A stretch of DNA of 64,000 nucleotides from JAWKRB01 sp041389885 (GTDB taxonomy: Bacteria; Myxococcota_A; Polyangia; Polyangiales; Ga0077539): the NCBI GenBank assembly GCA_041389885.1, contig JAWKRB010000032.1, positions 28,741 through 92,740 on the forward strand. Reading direction: 5' to 3'. How positions within the stretch are numbered: the stretch's first letter is position 1; every line of letters starts with the position of its first letter. A program made the position numbers and the translations under genes. The notes beneath the pieces were generated by a model. That model was not told the DNA's origin and did no database searches. It saw only the letters and a list, made by a program, of their open reading frames with translations. Shown here piece after piece: positions 1 to 9,093 of the stretch.

Positions 1-30
1 CCCACGTCCTGCCCCCATGACAGGGCTGAA

Positions 31-49
31 GGGGGTGTGTTACACCCCC
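31..49. terminator. Short GC hairpin upstream of first gene
   Basis: GGGGGTGT and ACACCCCC form a perfect 8-bp stem around a 3-nt loop. No T-tract follows. It may end transcription of a gene left of the window, or sit in the 5' leader of the small gene that starts at 82. The role is inferred from structure only. Confidence 0.35.
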
Positions 50-81
50 GTTCGATCAACGTTTCACCGGAGGTTCTAGCT

Positions 82-339
82 ATGTCGGCAAACGCCAAGA
101 CGTTCACGAAGCTGAAGCGCGATTCCTACGACCGTGTTCGCCAGCAGCTCAACGCGAAGCGCTGGTCGCTGCCCTCGGGCGACAGCGGGTACATCCGCGG
201 CCACGACGGAATGATCGCTGACTGGAGCTACAACGAGAAGGACACCACGCTCTCCGTGCGCATCCGCGACGCCGGCCGTGACACCTACGACTCGCTGTTC
301 GGCCAGCTCTCCACGATCATCAAGGCCTGCTCGGCCTGA
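82..339 (+). CDS. Small conserved-looking hypothetical protein (85 aa)
   Basis: I do not recognise the family. The ATG at 82 is preferred over the in-frame start at 37 because a GGAGGT ribosome-binding site lies 7 nt before it. The protein is small, soluble-looking and has no signal peptide. It is basic in its N-terminal half (KLKRDSYDRVRQQ) and ends in a hydrophobic segment (LFGQLSTIIKACSA). Codon use matches the neighbours. It converges with the DsbA-type gene across a 159-nt gap carrying two small hairpins. The strong RBS and a plausible folded composition make it a likely real gene, function unknown. Confidence 0.65.
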   Translation: MSANAKTFTKLKRDSYDRVRQQLNAKRWSLPSGDSGYIRGHDGMIADWSYNEKDTTLSVRIRDAGRDTYDSLFGQLSTIIKACSA

Positions 340-453
340 CCTCGGCCTCGCTCCCTCCCCCCTCTGCCTCCCTCGTACCTCCCCGTCACGCACCTGCTCT
401 CCCCGATGCGCCCCAAGGGTCGCGACGCGCGGAGCTTCGCGCGCGCCCCGTTG

Positions 454-490
454 TTGGACTGAAGGTCCAAGCGGTTGGACCCGAGTCCCA
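454..490. terminator. Tandem small hairpins between convergent genes
   Basis: Two successive stem-loops share the same arm. TTGGAC-5 nt-GTCCAA (454-470) is perfect. TTGGAC-4 nt-GTCCCAA (475-491) has a one-base bulge. They sit between two convergent stop codons, where a bidirectional terminator would be expected. No T-run is present, so the terminator role is an inference. Confidence 0.35.
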
Positions 491-498
491 AAGGGCGC

Positions 499-1815
499 TC
501 AGGGCGTGGCGGGCAGGAGCGACTCGACCCGCGCGACGAACTCCTCCAGGGGACGCGCGCCGACCACGACGTGACCATTGATGAAGGTCATCGGCGTGCC
601 GAGGCTCACGCCCGTCGCCTGCGCCGCGGCGATGTCTGCGCGCACGGCCTCGGCGTGGCGGTGGTCGGCGAGGGCCGCGCGGAGCCTCCTCGCGTCGCCC
701 CCGGCCTGCGTGGCGTAGCGGGCGAGGTCGTCGACCTCGAGGGCGTCCTGGTGGGCGAAGAGCAGGTCGTGAAAGCGCCAGAAGCCCGCGTCGCCGCGCT
801 GCGCCCTGAGCTCGCGGGCGGCCTCCGCGGCCTGCATGGCGCTCTCGTGCCGCGCGAGGGGGAGGTCGCGCCAGACGACGCGCACGCGGTCTCCGAAGCG
901 CTCGCGCAGCGCGGCGAGGGTGGGTCGCAGACGACCACAGAAGCCGCACTCGAAGTCGCTGAAGACCTGCACCACGACCGGGGCGCTCGCCGGTCCGAGC
1001 GACGGCGCGGCGGCGGGCACGGGGAGCTCATGCACGGGCTCCCAAGGCTCGCGGGCGCCGCGGCTCGGGCGGCGCGGCGGAGGCGGCGGCGCGGGGAGCG
1101 GCGACTCGACCATCTGCGCGTAGACCTCGCGGCGGTCTTCGATCGAGGCCGCGCGCTGGAGCACCGCGGCGGCGAGGGCCTCGAAGACGGCGTAGGGCTG
1201 GGCGCCCGCGATCATCGTGCCGTTGACGAAGAAGGCCGGGGTGCCGTCGACGCCCAGTCGGTTGGCGAGGGCGATGTCGCCGTCGACGGCGGAGCGGTGC
1301 GCGCCCTCGCGGAGCGCGTCTCGGAGCCGCGCGGCGTCGGCGCCGACGAGCTCGGCGTAGCGGGCGAGGTCGCTCTCTTCGAGGTCGCTCTGGTGGGCGA
1401 AGAGCAGGTCGTGAAAGCGCCAGAAGGCCGCGTCGCCTCGCTGCGCCCTCACCTCGAGGGCCGCCTCCGCCGCGGCGCGGGCGTGGCGGTGGTTGGGCAG
1501 GGGGTAGTTCCGCCACACCACGCGCACCTCGTCGCCGAACTGGCTTCGCAGGTCGCTCAGGGTCCAGCGGCCGCGCCCGCAGAAGGGGCACTCGAAGTCG
1601 CTGAAGACCACCACGGTGACCGCGGCCGAGTCGGGCCCGAGCCGGGGCGCGTCGGCGACGGGGAGGCGCTCGCTGTCGCGCATCGCCGGGCGCGGCGGGG
1701 TCGTCGGCGCGGCGGAGACGGGATCGCTCGCGGGGGCGCAGCGGGGCGCGGGCGCGTATCGGGCGGCGCATCCGAGGAGGCAGGCCGCGGCGGAGAGGAG
1801 GGCTGTCGTGCGCAC
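499..1815 (-). CDS. Lipoprotein with two tandem DsbA-type thioredoxin domains
   Basis: This appears to be a secreted thiol-disulfide protein made of two copies of a DsbA/Thioredoxin_4-like domain. Copy 1 has CPFC at about residues 76-79 and copy 2 has CGFC at about 290-293. Each copy is followed by a near-identical helical block (FWRFHDLLFAHQ) and a cis-Pro loop (GTPAFF and GTPMTF). This points to internal duplication. The first residues (VRTTALLSAAACLLGC) form a lipoprotein signal with LLGC as lipobox. The GTG at 1815 is chosen because it gives that signal directly; a TTG 39 nt upstream is possible. A Pro-rich linker joins the domains. Family members oxidise, reduce or isomerise exported cysteines; which of these applies here cannot be read from sequence. 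Confidence 0.87.
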   Translation of the reverse strand: MRTTALLSAAACLLGCAARYAPAPRCAPASDPVSAAPTTPPRPAMRDSERLPVADAPRLGPDSAAVTVVVFSDFECPFCGRGRWTLSDLRSQFGDEVRVVWRNYPLPNHRHARAAAEAALEVRAQRGDAAFWRFHDLLFAHQSDLEESDLARYAELVGADAARLRDALREGAHRSAVDGDIALANRLGVDGTPAFFVNGTMIAGAQPYAVFEALAAAVLQRAASIEDRREVYAQMVESPLPAPPPPPRRPSRGAREPWEPVHELPVPAAAPSLGPASAPVVVQVFSDFECGFCGRLRPTLAALRERFGDRVRVVWRDLPLARHESAMQAAEAARELRAQRGDAGFWRFHDLLFAHQDALEVDDLARYATQAGGDARRLRAALADHRHAEAVRADIAAAQATGVSLGTPMTFINGHVVVGARPLEEFVARVESLLPATP

Positions 1816-1901
1816 GGGGCCGCGCAGTGCAGCACACTCACCGCATCGGAACAACGACGCGCTCGCTGTCGCGCGGCCGCTCGGCGTACTAGGCTGCGCC
1901 C

Positions 1902-3005
1902 GTGCGACGCGTGTCCTGGCTGTCGATCCTGGCGCTGTGCTCGGCCTGCGGGGCGAAGACCGGGCTGCTCGTGCCAGAGCTCGACGCCGCCGAGGCCGTC
2001 GACGCGGTCGACGCGCTCGACGCGCCTGACGTCTTCGACGCCGACGATGTCGTCGACGCGCCAGACCTCCCCGACGCGTGCGCGGCGCAGCGGCAGCCGG
2101 CGGTTCGCTTCAGCGCCGAGGTGATCTTCGTGATCGACCGGTCGGGCAGCATGGCCGACTCGACGCCGAGCGGCGCGAGCCGGTGGACCGCGCTGACCTC
2201 GTCGCTGACGCAGGTGCTCCCCTCGGTCGACCGGGAGCTCTGGACGGGGCTGGTGCTCTACCCCAACGCGGGCTCGACCTCGACGCTGGCCTGCTCCGCG
2301 CCGCTGCAGCTCACGTACACCCCGCGGGTCTCGAACGCCTCGCGCATCCTGGGCGCGCTGCGCGACACGGGCCTCGGCGGCGGCACGCCGACCTTCAACG
2401 CGCTCCAGGCGGCGTCGAGCTACTTCGCGATGAACCCGCCGCTGGGGCCGCTACGCGGGCGCTTTCTCGTGCTGACCACCGACGGCGGGCCGAACTGCAA
2501 CGCCTCCCTCGACGCGCGGAGCTGCGAGTGCACGAACTCTCGGGGGTGCGGCGGGAGCCGGGGCAACCTCTCGTGCCTCGACGAGGCGCGCACGGTGTCG
2601 CTGCTCCGCGACCTCGCGGCGCGCGGCGTGCCGACCTTCGTGATCGGCACGGGCTCCGACGTGCAGGTGATGAACAACCTCGCCGTGGCGGGCGGCCGCG
2701 CGAGGCCCGCGGCGCTGGGCGGCACGCGGTACTACCGAGCAGAAGACACGCCTGAATTCGTCGAGAATTTTCGCGCGATCACCACGTCGCTGGTGCGCTG
2801 CCGCTTCGTGACGAACCCCGTGCCCGCGGGCGTCGAGGCCAGGGTGCGCGTGGGGAGCGCGGTGGTGCTCGAAGACCCGTCCGGCGTCGACGGGTTCTCG
2901 TGGGAGCGGCGCGAGGCCGGCGAATTCACCCTCAGCGGCTCGGCGTGCGACGCGGCGGCGCGCTCGGGTGGGGCGGTGTACGTCGAGCTGCCCTGCGCGC
3001 GCTGA
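1902..3005 (+). CDS. VWA-domain lipoprotein
   Basis: A von Willebrand factor A domain begins near residue 74, with an intact MIDAS motif DRSGS at about 79-83, so it probably binds a divalent metal and a protein ligand outside the cytoplasm. The N-terminus (MRRVSWLSILALCSAC) resembles a lipoprotein signal, with Cys 16 as the likely lipidated residue, although -3 is Cys rather than Leu. Residues 26-60 are an Asp/Val/Ala-rich tether typical of myxobacterial lipoproteins. A cysteine cluster (CECTNSRGCGG and nearby) suggests disulfides. The GTG start has no Shine-Dalgarno sequence, but a TACTAG hexamer lies 9 nt upstream, so the mRNA may be leaderless. Ligand unknown. Confidence 0.85.
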   Translation: MRRVSWLSILALCSACGAKTGLLVPELDAAEAVDAVDALDAPDVFDADDVVDAPDLPDACAAQRQPAVRFSAEVIFVIDRSGSMADSTPSGASRWTALTSSLTQVLPSVDRELWTGLVLYPNAGSTSTLACSAPLQLTYTPRVSNASRILGALRDTGLGGGTPTFNALQAASSYFAMNPPLGPLRGRFLVLTTDGGPNCNASLDARSCECTNSRGCGGSRGNLSCLDEARTVSLLRDLAARGVPTFVIGTGSDVQVMNNLAVAGGRARPAALGGTRYYRAEDTPEFVENFRAITTSLVRCRFVTNPVPAGVEARVRVGSAVVLEDPSGVDGFSWERREAGEFTLSGSACDAAARSGGAVYVELPCAR

Positions 3006-3185
3006 CCCTCGTCAAGTTCCCTACATGGTTGCGGGTCGGGGTGCAGAGAGAAGGTGATTTTCCTCGGCGGTGTCCGGTATCGTCGGGCGCGAGCGCCGCT
3101 CCCACAGTGGGCCGCGGCGTGTCTCTACCCACGAGAGCGTCACGCCCCAGGCGTGACCCGAGGCGCTGTTGAGCGAGGACTTGTC

Positions 3186-4826
3186 ATGAAGAAGGATCGT
3201 TCCATTCGAACCGCCACGAAGGCGACCGGCGTCATGGCGGCGCTGGTCACTCTCACCGCGGCGTCGTCGGCAGACGCGCAGGTGCTGTCGCGCTTCGCGC
3301 TGCGCCTCGAGGGCGGTATCGGCACGATGCTCTCGGAGCACCAGCGCACCACGCTCGGGTATGACGGCCTGGCGATTCAGGGCTCTGCCCGCCTCGCGGT
3401 CAGCCTCGTCGACTCCCTCGCGGTGCAGGTCGGCGTCGCGAGCTGGTGGTTCCCGGCGAACGCGACGACGCGCACGAACAACGGGCTCACCGGCGACGCC
3501 GGGCGCTCGATCGCGCCGATCCTCGGTCTGCATTTCGAGCCGCAGATCGGCCGGGTGGGCCGCTTCTTCGTGTCGGCGAACATGGGCTACGCGTTCACCG
3601 GCGACGACGGGCGCATCTACCTCGACGCGGGGCTCGGCTTCGAGTTCCGCGCGGCGCCCTGGCTGGGCATCGGCCCGGTGGTGCGCTACGGCCACGTCTT
3701 TCAAGAGAAGAACCCCGCGCTCATCGCCATGGGGGCCAACGACCCCAACTCCGACGCGCAGTTCTTCTCGGGCGGCATCTCCCTCACCTTCCGCGGCGCG
3801 CCCGCCGAGGCGGGTCCGTCTGACCGCGACAGCGACGGCGTGAACGACCCCGAGGACCAGTGCCCCGACACGCCCCAGGGCGCCACCCCCGACCCGAACC
3901 GCGCGGGCTGCCCGCTCAGCGATCGTGACAGCGACGGCGTCGCCGACGACCGCGACCAGTGCCCCGACGAGCCGGCGGGCGCCCACCCCGACCCCGACCG
4001 CTTCGGCTGCCCGCTGCGGGCGACCGATCGCGACGGCGACGGCGTGATGGACTCGGACGACCTGTGCCCGACCGAGCCCCAGGGCGCCACCCCCGACCCC
4101 AACCGCCGCGGCTGCCCCGCGGGCGATCAGGACGCCGACGGCGTGCTCGACCCGGTCGACCAGTGCCCCTCGGAGCCGCAGGGCAACCGCCCCGATCCGA
4201 ACCGCGCGGGCTGCCCGGTCCATGACCGGGACAACGACGGCATCCCCGACGAGACCGATCGCTGCCCCGACCAGCCCGAGACCTTCAACGGCCGCGACGA
4301 CACCGACGGCTGCCCCGACGGCCAGGCCCTCGCCGAGTCGACGGGCACGCAGATCCGCATCCTGCAGCAGGTGAACTTCCGCACCAACAGCGCCGAGATC
4401 TCGGGCACGCGGAGCTTCAACGTGCTCGACGCGGTGTCGTCGATCCTCACGGCGCTGCCGCAGATCGCCCTCGTCGACGTGCAGGGCCACACCGACGACC
4501 GCGGCTCCGCCGAGCGTAACCGCACCCTGTCGAACAACCGCGCGAACTCGGTGGTGCAGTACCTCACCCAGCACGGCGTCGCGGCGTCTCGCCTCGAGGC
4601 CCACGGGTTCGGCCCCGACTGCCCCCTCATGCCGGGCCGCTCCCGCCGCGCCCGCGACGCGAACCGCCGCGTGCAGTTCGTGATCGTGAGCCCGACGCAG
4701 CCCTCGGGGCGCTGCGTGGGCGCCGCCGCCGCCACCGCCACCGCGCCGACCACCGACGCCGCGCCCGCCGAGGAGCCCGCCGGGCGCCACGGCCGCCGCC
4801 ACCGCCGCCACCGCCGCCACCGCTGA
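3186..4826 (+). CDS. OmpA-family outer-membrane protein with TSP3 repeats
   Basis: Predicted 546 aa. Order: signal peptide (about 1-32, ending ADAQ), a beta-barrel-like region (about 33-210), five thrombospondin type 3 calcium-binding repeats (about 213-385, pattern DxDxDGxxDxxDxCP), then an OmpA peptidoglycan-binding domain (QGHTDDRGS near 433, followed by NRxLSxxRA). The last 14 residues are an Arg/His tail, which is unusual. The ATG at 3186 is chosen because it begins the signal peptide; the reading frame is open upstream but without one. Family knowledge suggests it links the outer membrane to peptidoglycan. A second protein of the same architecture is encoded at 32468-34375. Confidence 0.9.
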   Translation: MKKDRSIRTATKATGVMAALVTLTAASSADAQVLSRFALRLEGGIGTMLSEHQRTTLGYDGLAIQGSARLAVSLVDSLAVQVGVASWWFPANATTRTNNGLTGDAGRSIAPILGLHFEPQIGRVGRFFVSANMGYAFTGDDGRIYLDAGLGFEFRAAPWLGIGPVVRYGHVFQEKNPALIAMGANDPNSDAQFFSGGISLTFRGAPAEAGPSDRDSDGVNDPEDQCPDTPQGATPDPNRAGCPLSDRDSDGVADDRDQCPDEPAGAHPDPDRFGCPLRATDRDGDGVMDSDDLCPTEPQGATPDPNRRGCPAGDQDADGVLDPVDQCPSEPQGNRPDPNRAGCPVHDRDNDGIPDETDRCPDQPETFNGRDDTDGCPDGQALAESTGTQIRILQQVNFRTNSAEISGTRSFNVLDAVSSILTALPQIALVDVQGHTDDRGSAERNRTLSNNRANSVVQYLTQHGVAASRLEAHGFGPDCPLMPGRSRRARDANRRVQFVIVSPTQPSGRCVGAAAATATAPTTDAAPAEEPAGRHGRRHRRHRRHR

Positions 4827-4879
4827 CCCCTCCGATGAATCCCTGAGCCGCGCCCCGGCGCGGTGTATCTTCCCCGTCG

Positions 4880-5827
4880 ATGGCGACGCGGCTCCGGGTG
4901 ATGTCCTACAACGTTCGATACTTCGGCCACGCGCTCCGCGGCCTCGCGAGCACCCAGCGCTCGAAGCTGGGCATCGCCCGCGGCATCGCCTCCCTCGAAG
5001 CCCCCCCCGACGTGATCTGCCTGCAAGAGGTCGAGACGATCTCCCTGCGGGCCACCGTCGCCGCCACGCGCAAGCGCGCGGGCGAGACGCAGCTCGAGAC
5101 CTTCATGGACGCGCTGGAGCAGGCCTGGGGCTCGGGCTCGATGCCCTACGAGGCCCTGCACTTTCGCGCGCACACCTACGGCCCCGCGCGCTGGCCGGTG
5201 TACACCACGGGCCTCGCGGTGCTGGTGAACACCCGCGCGATGCGCATCGACGCGCACAACGCCCACGCGCCCGAGGCGATCACCCACCACGTCGCGCAGC
5301 TTCGCGGGCTCAAGCAGTCGCGCATCTGCGCCCACGTGCGGCTGCGCCCACGGGACGGAGACGAGGCGATTCACGTCTTCAACACGCACCTCTCGCTGCC
5401 CTCAATCTTCGCGCAGGAGTTCTGGGACGACGCCGCGAAGATGGGCCGCGGGCCCAACCAGCTCGCCGAGTCGCGCTCCCTCGCCCGCTTCGTGCGCGAG
5501 GGCGCCGGCGAGGAGCCCTTCGTGGTCGTCGGAGACTTCAACTCCGCGCCCGCCACGCCGGTCTACCAGCGCCTCGTCGAGGAGGAGGGCTGGCGCTGCG
5601 CCCAGGCCGACACCCGGCTCATCGACCCCGCGCGCCGCGACGGCTTCGCCACCGCGGGCTTCATGCGGCTGCGCATGCACCTCGACCACGTGTTCGGCGG
5701 CAACGGCGTGCGCTTCGAGGACATGGAGGGCACCGCGCACTTCGACGACCGGAGCTCTCCGTTCTACGGACTCTCCGACCACGCGCCGCTCCTCGCGAGG
5801 CTCGCCGCGAGCCGCGCTGCGACATAG
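4880..5827 (+). CDS. Endonuclease/exonuclease/phosphatase family protein
   Basis: The EEP fold is supported by MSYNVRYF (residues 8-15), the metal-binding Glu in LQEVE (about 54), GDFNS (about 218-222) and the C-terminal SDHAPL (about 300) that supplies the catalytic His. No signal peptide is seen, so it should act in the cytoplasm. Members hydrolyse phosphodiesters in nucleic acids, nucleotides or phospholipids; the substrate cannot be told here. There is no Shine-Dalgarno sequence. A TATCTT hexamer ends 8 nt before the ATG, so the transcript may be leaderless. Confidence 0.86.
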   Translation: MATRLRVMSYNVRYFGHALRGLASTQRSKLGIARGIASLEAPPDVICLQEVETISLRATVAATRKRAGETQLETFMDALEQAWGSGSMPYEALHFRAHTYGPARWPVYTTGLAVLVNTRAMRIDAHNAHAPEAITHHVAQLRGLKQSRICAHVRLRPRDGDEAIHVFNTHLSLPSIFAQEFWDDAAKMGRGPNQLAESRSLARFVREGAGEEPFVVVGDFNSAPATPVYQRLVEEEGWRCAQADTRLIDPARRDGFATAGFMRLRMHLDHVFGGNGVRFEDMEGTAHFDDRSSPFYGLSDHAPLLARLAASRAAT

Positions 5828-5889
5828 CCTGTCACGAATTCCTGTCGAGGATTGGAGGCTCGATCGCGGTCGCGCGCAGAGTCCTTGGC

Positions 5890-6078
5890 ATGAAGAACTA
5901 CGCGACGATTTCGACGGGCGAGCAGGCGAACGACAACGGCGACGAGGGCGCCCGCTGTTACCTCACCGACGCCGAGCTCGACGCGCTCGCCGAGGCCGAG
6001 CTGGCCTGGGAGCGCTGGGAGCAGACCCGACGCTGGTGGACGCTGGGCTGCATCGACGACGCGAGCAGCGCGGCGTGA
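5890..6078 (+). CDS. Small acidic hypothetical protein (62 aa)
   Basis: This short ORF encodes an acidic, Trp-rich protein (AELAWERWEQTRRWW near residues 36-50). I do not recognise the family. It has an ATG start with only a weak RBS, and it fills a gap that would otherwise be about 250 nt. Its stop lies 3 nt from the stop of the convergent FadL-type gene. The composition is protein-like rather than the Arg/Pro-rich bias of shadow frames, so it is probably real. Confidence 0.5.
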   Translation: MKNYATISTGEQANDNGDEGARCYLTDAELDALAEAELAWERWEQTRRWWTLGCIDDASSAA

Positions 6079-6081
6079 GGA

Positions 6082-7737
6082 TCAGAAGCGGAGGTTGAAG
6101 GCGATGTTGAACGAGTTCTGCGAGGCGGTGTAGGTGCCCCGGTTGATCGTGTAGGTGCCGGGGCCGCGCATCGAGTCGGTGCACCCGGCGGCGCCGCCGC
6201 ACATGCCGTTGGTGTTGGGGTCGAGCTGGGTGCGGTTGTCGGGGTTCGCCTCGGCGGGGTCGCCCGGCGTGGTCACGGCGCGGGTGCCGTTGGTCGCGTT
6301 GTTGTCGAAGTAGAAGAAGTGCGCGTAGCCCGCGGTGACGTCGAGCCATCGCCAGCGGAACGTGAGGCCGCCGTGCACGCTCACGCCCGCGTAGGACGGG
6401 AGGTGAATCTGCGCGAGGTCGGGCGACGCGCCGGCGCTCTCGTACGAGAAGCCCGCGCGCACCGCGAGGCGGCCGGGGATCGCGTTGTAGTCGCCGCCGA
6501 CGCGCACGCCCATCACGTCGGAGAGCGCCGAGCGGATGTCGATCGCGCGGGGCGCGGCCACGGCCATCATCGACGCGCGGTCGGTGATGATCGAGCCCGT
6601 GTTTCGCAGCGAGGTCGACGAGAGCATGCTCGTGGCCTCGTAGATGAAGTCGGCCTCGACGTCGAAGACGTCGTCGGTCATCGGGTCGTACTGACCGCTG
6701 CCGTCGTTCTGCGTGGGGCGCCCCGCCCTCGGGAGGGCGAAGCGCACGCCGGCGCGGAGCTGCCACGGGAGGTTCGCGATGAGCTGGTCGACGGAGAAGC
6801 TCGAGTCGACCGGGGTGGGGCTGTAGGGCTGGTAGCGGTTGTTCGCGGTGCCCGAGGCGTTGACCTGCGCGTTGTAGCGAAAGTTCGCGCCGATGGAGAT
6901 CATGCGGTGCGGCGTCGCGAGAAAGCCCACGGTGAACGCCGGAAAGAGGCCCGACGCGTTGAGCCCGATGAAGACGTCGGTCGAGGGCGACTGCGGGCCG
7001 TTGTAGTTGGCGTTGGCGTGCAGGCCGAAGTTGTAGTTCGCGTACCCGAGGTGCCCCGAGACGCCCACGCTCAGCCAGTCGGTGACCCGCGCGCCGAAGG
7101 AGAGCGTGGGGTACAGCACCGTGAGCGACTTGCGAAAGAGCAGGTAGCGCGCGGGAGACGGCGCGAGAAAGTTCCGGGTCATTCCGCCGACGGTGCCCGT
7201 GGCGGTGACGGTGTCGGGGAAGTTCTGCGTCGAGCCCTGGGTGCTCGGCGAGAACACGCCGAAGCCGATGGTGAAGCGGTTGTTGATCCGGTACGTGGCG
7301 AGGAGCTGCACCGCGAGGCCCACCGAGGGCTCCTTGCAGATGCGCGGGTACGCGACGTTGCCGTAGGTGTAGTAGGCGTCGCCCGCCCCCGCGCCGTTGG
7401 CGCCGGGGCCCTCGAAGCGCGTGCCCGACACGTCGAGCTGCGTGGCGTCGTTGATGCCGTCGTAGCTGCCCGCGCGCTGAAAGCAGTGGTCGAACTGCAC
7501 GATGTTGGACGACAGCGTGAGCTGAAAGCCCCGCAGGTTGCCCATGCCGCCCGGGTTGAGCATCAGCGCCGAGGGGTCGCTCGCGCGCGCGACGAAGGCG
7601 CCCGCGCGCCCGAAGGCGACGCCTCCGTTCTCGGGCACCTCGATGCCGTAGCCAAAGGCGCTGGCGGGCGCGATCACGCCCGCCAACACGCACACGAGCG
7701 CGCTCGCCCTACGCCGTCCCTCGATCTTGTTTCGCAT
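6082..7737 (-). CDS. OmpP1/FadL-family outer-membrane transporter
   Basis: Predicted 551 aa. A signal peptide (about 1-30, ending in SAFG) is followed by the FadL-like start of the mature protein (YGIEVPENGGVAFGRAGAF, then DPSALMLNPGG). The body is rich in alternating beta-strand patterns and ends in Phe (IAFNLRF), the usual C-terminus of barrels inserted by BAM. Family members let long-chain fatty acids or other hydrophobic molecules cross the outer membrane. The ATG at 7737 is chosen because GGAGGT lies about 10 nt upstream. It is divergent from the TVP38-type gene over 57 nt. Confidence 0.88.
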   Translation of the reverse strand: MRNKIEGRRRASALVCVLAGVIAPASAFGYGIEVPENGGVAFGRAGAFVARASDPSALMLNPGGMGNLRGFQLTLSSNIVQFDHCFQRAGSYDGINDATQLDVSGTRFEGPGANGAGAGDAYYTYGNVAYPRICKEPSVGLAVQLLATYRINNRFTIGFGVFSPSTQGSTQNFPDTVTATGTVGGMTRNFLAPSPARYLLFRKSLTVLYPTLSFGARVTDWLSVGVSGHLGYANYNFGLHANANYNGPQSPSTDVFIGLNASGLFPAFTVGFLATPHRMISIGANFRYNAQVNASGTANNRYQPYSPTPVDSSFSVDQLIANLPWQLRAGVRFALPRAGRPTQNDGSGQYDPMTDDVFDVEADFIYEATSMLSSTSLRNTGSIITDRASMMAVAAPRAIDIRSALSDVMGVRVGGDYNAIPGRLAVRAGFSYESAGASPDLAQIHLPSYAGVSVHGGLTFRWRWLDVTAGYAHFFYFDNNATNGTRAVTTPGDPAEANPDNRTQLDPNTNGMCGGAAGCTDSMRGPGTYTINRGTYTASQNSFNIAFNLRF

Positions 7738-7794
7738 GTGTGGCATGACCTCCGTGGTCGCAACGCCGCGCAGAAAGAACCGCGTTTCTAGACG

Positions 7795-8562
7795 ATGACC
7801 GCTCACCGTCTCCGCCGAATCGCTCGCGCATGGCCCGTCGCGGCGATGCTCGCCGCACCCGCGGTCCTACTGCAATTCGCCGCCGTTCGGAATGCCCTTG
7901 TGAGCGTCGCCGCGATGATGCACCGCGGCGAACCCGCCGGCTTCGCGCTCTACGTCGCGCTCTACGTCGGCGCCGTGAGCGTGGGGGGGCCCTTCGCCCT
8001 GTTCAACACCCTGGCTGGGTACTCCTTCGGTCTCCTCGCGGGCTTCGGCGTGGCGCTGCCGACCGCCACCCTCGGCGCCTCCGCGGCCTTCGGCGTGGGC
8101 CGGCTGATCGCGAAGACCCGCGCCGCCGAGTCGATCCGCTCGCACCCCCGCTTCGCGGTCACCGAGATGGTCCTGCGCGCCGACGGGCTGCGCATCGCCA
8201 CGCTGCTGCGGCTGTCGCCCTTGATGCCGCAGAACCTCCTGTCGTTCCTCATGGCGCTCACGCCGCTGCGGGCCGGGCCTCACGCCCTCGCGACCTTCGT
8301 GGGGCTGCTCCCCGTCACCCTGATGCAGGTGTACCTCGGCTCCGCCGCGAGGGACCTCGCCGAGGTGCTCGCCGGGCGCGCCCAGGGCTCGCTCGCCGAC
8401 CCCTCGCGGCTCGTCCCGCTCCTCGCGGGGCTGGTGATGACCGCGGTGTTCGTGACCCTGGCGGTGCGCCGGGGCAAGGCCGCCCTCGCCGGCGCCCTCG
8501 CCTCAGCCGAGCACGTCGACGCCGAAGTCGGCGAGCAGCGCGGTGAGCCGCATCAGGGGTAG
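7795..8562 (+). CDS. TVP38/TMEM64 (DedA-like) membrane protein
   Basis: A 255-aa integral inner-membrane protein. It has an N-terminal helix (about 12-30), further hydrophobic segments, the family loop GxxFALFNTLAGYSFG (about 64-80), and RLSPLMPQNLLSFLMALT (about 140-157) corresponding to the conserved RxxPxxPxxxxNxxxG-type region. Members of the VTT superfamily are linked to lipid scrambling or transport. The last 60 nt overlap the 3' end of the convergent maf gene, an antisense overlap, so the C-terminal 19 residues are the least certain part. Confidence 0.82.
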   Translation: MTAHRLRRIARAWPVAAMLAAPAVLLQFAAVRNALVSVAAMMHRGEPAGFALYVALYVGAVSVGGPFALFNTLAGYSFGLLAGFGVALPTATLGASAAFGVGRLIAKTRAAESIRSHPRFAVTEMVLRADGLRIATLLRLSPLMPQNLLSFLMALTPLRAGPHALATFVGLLPVTLMQVYLGSAARDLAEVLAGRAQGSLADPSRLVPLLAGLVMTAVFVTLAVRRGKAALAGALASAEHVDAEVGEQRGEPHQG

Positions 8563-9093
8563 CCCCTCGATGGCCGTGGGGTCGGCGCCCTCGATGCCCT
8601 CGAAGAGGGCGATGCCCAGCGACTCGACGCGGTAGCTCCCGCAGCAGTCGAGGGGCGCGTCGCGCGCGACGTAGCGCTCGATCGCCGCGCGGGAGAGCGC
8701 GCGGAGCGTGAGGGTGTGGCCCTCGAGCTCGACCTCGGTGCGCCCGCTCGGGGCGTGGTGCACCGCGACGGCGGTGTGAAGGCGGTGCGCGCGCCCGCTC
8801 AGCCGCGCGAGCTGCGCCACGGCGCGCGCGGGGGTGCCGGGCTTGTCGAGGGCCTCGCCGTCGAGCTCGGCGATCTGGTCCGAGCCGATGATCAAGGCGT
8901 CGGGGAAGAGCCGCGCGACGCTCTCGGCCTTGGCGCGCGCGAGCGACACCGCGCGCTGCGGCACCGGGAGGTGGTCGAGGCCGCGCTTGAGCGCCTCCTC
9001 GTCGCAGGCCGCGGCGACGCAGGTCACCTCGACGCCCAGACGCTGGATGAGCGCGCGGCGGTAGCGCGAGGTCGACGCGAGCACGAGCCTCAC
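8503..9093 (-). CDS. Maf-family nucleotide pyrophosphatase, YceF-like
   Basis: A 196-aa Maf/HAM1-fold enzyme. It has the N-terminal ASTSRYRR motif (6-13), the catalytic region IIGSDQ with Asp 72, and the C-terminal GIALFEGIEGADPTAIEGLP block. The SDQ form and that block are those of E. coli YceF, which hydrolyses 7-methyl-GTP, rather than the dTTP/UTP-specific YhdE branch; substrate is inferred from this. The GTG start overlaps the amidase stop by 4 nt (GTGA), indicating translational coupling to that gene. Confidence 0.88.
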   Translation of the reverse strand: MRLVLASTSRYRRALIQRLGVEVTCVAAACDEEALKRGLDHLPVPQRAVSLARAKAESVARLFPDALIIGSDQIAELDGEALDKPGTPARAVAQLARLSGRAHRLHTAVAVHHAPSGRTEVELEGHTLTLRALSRAAIERYVARDAPLDCCGSYRVESLGIALFEGIEGADPTAIEGLPLMRLTALLADFGVDVLG

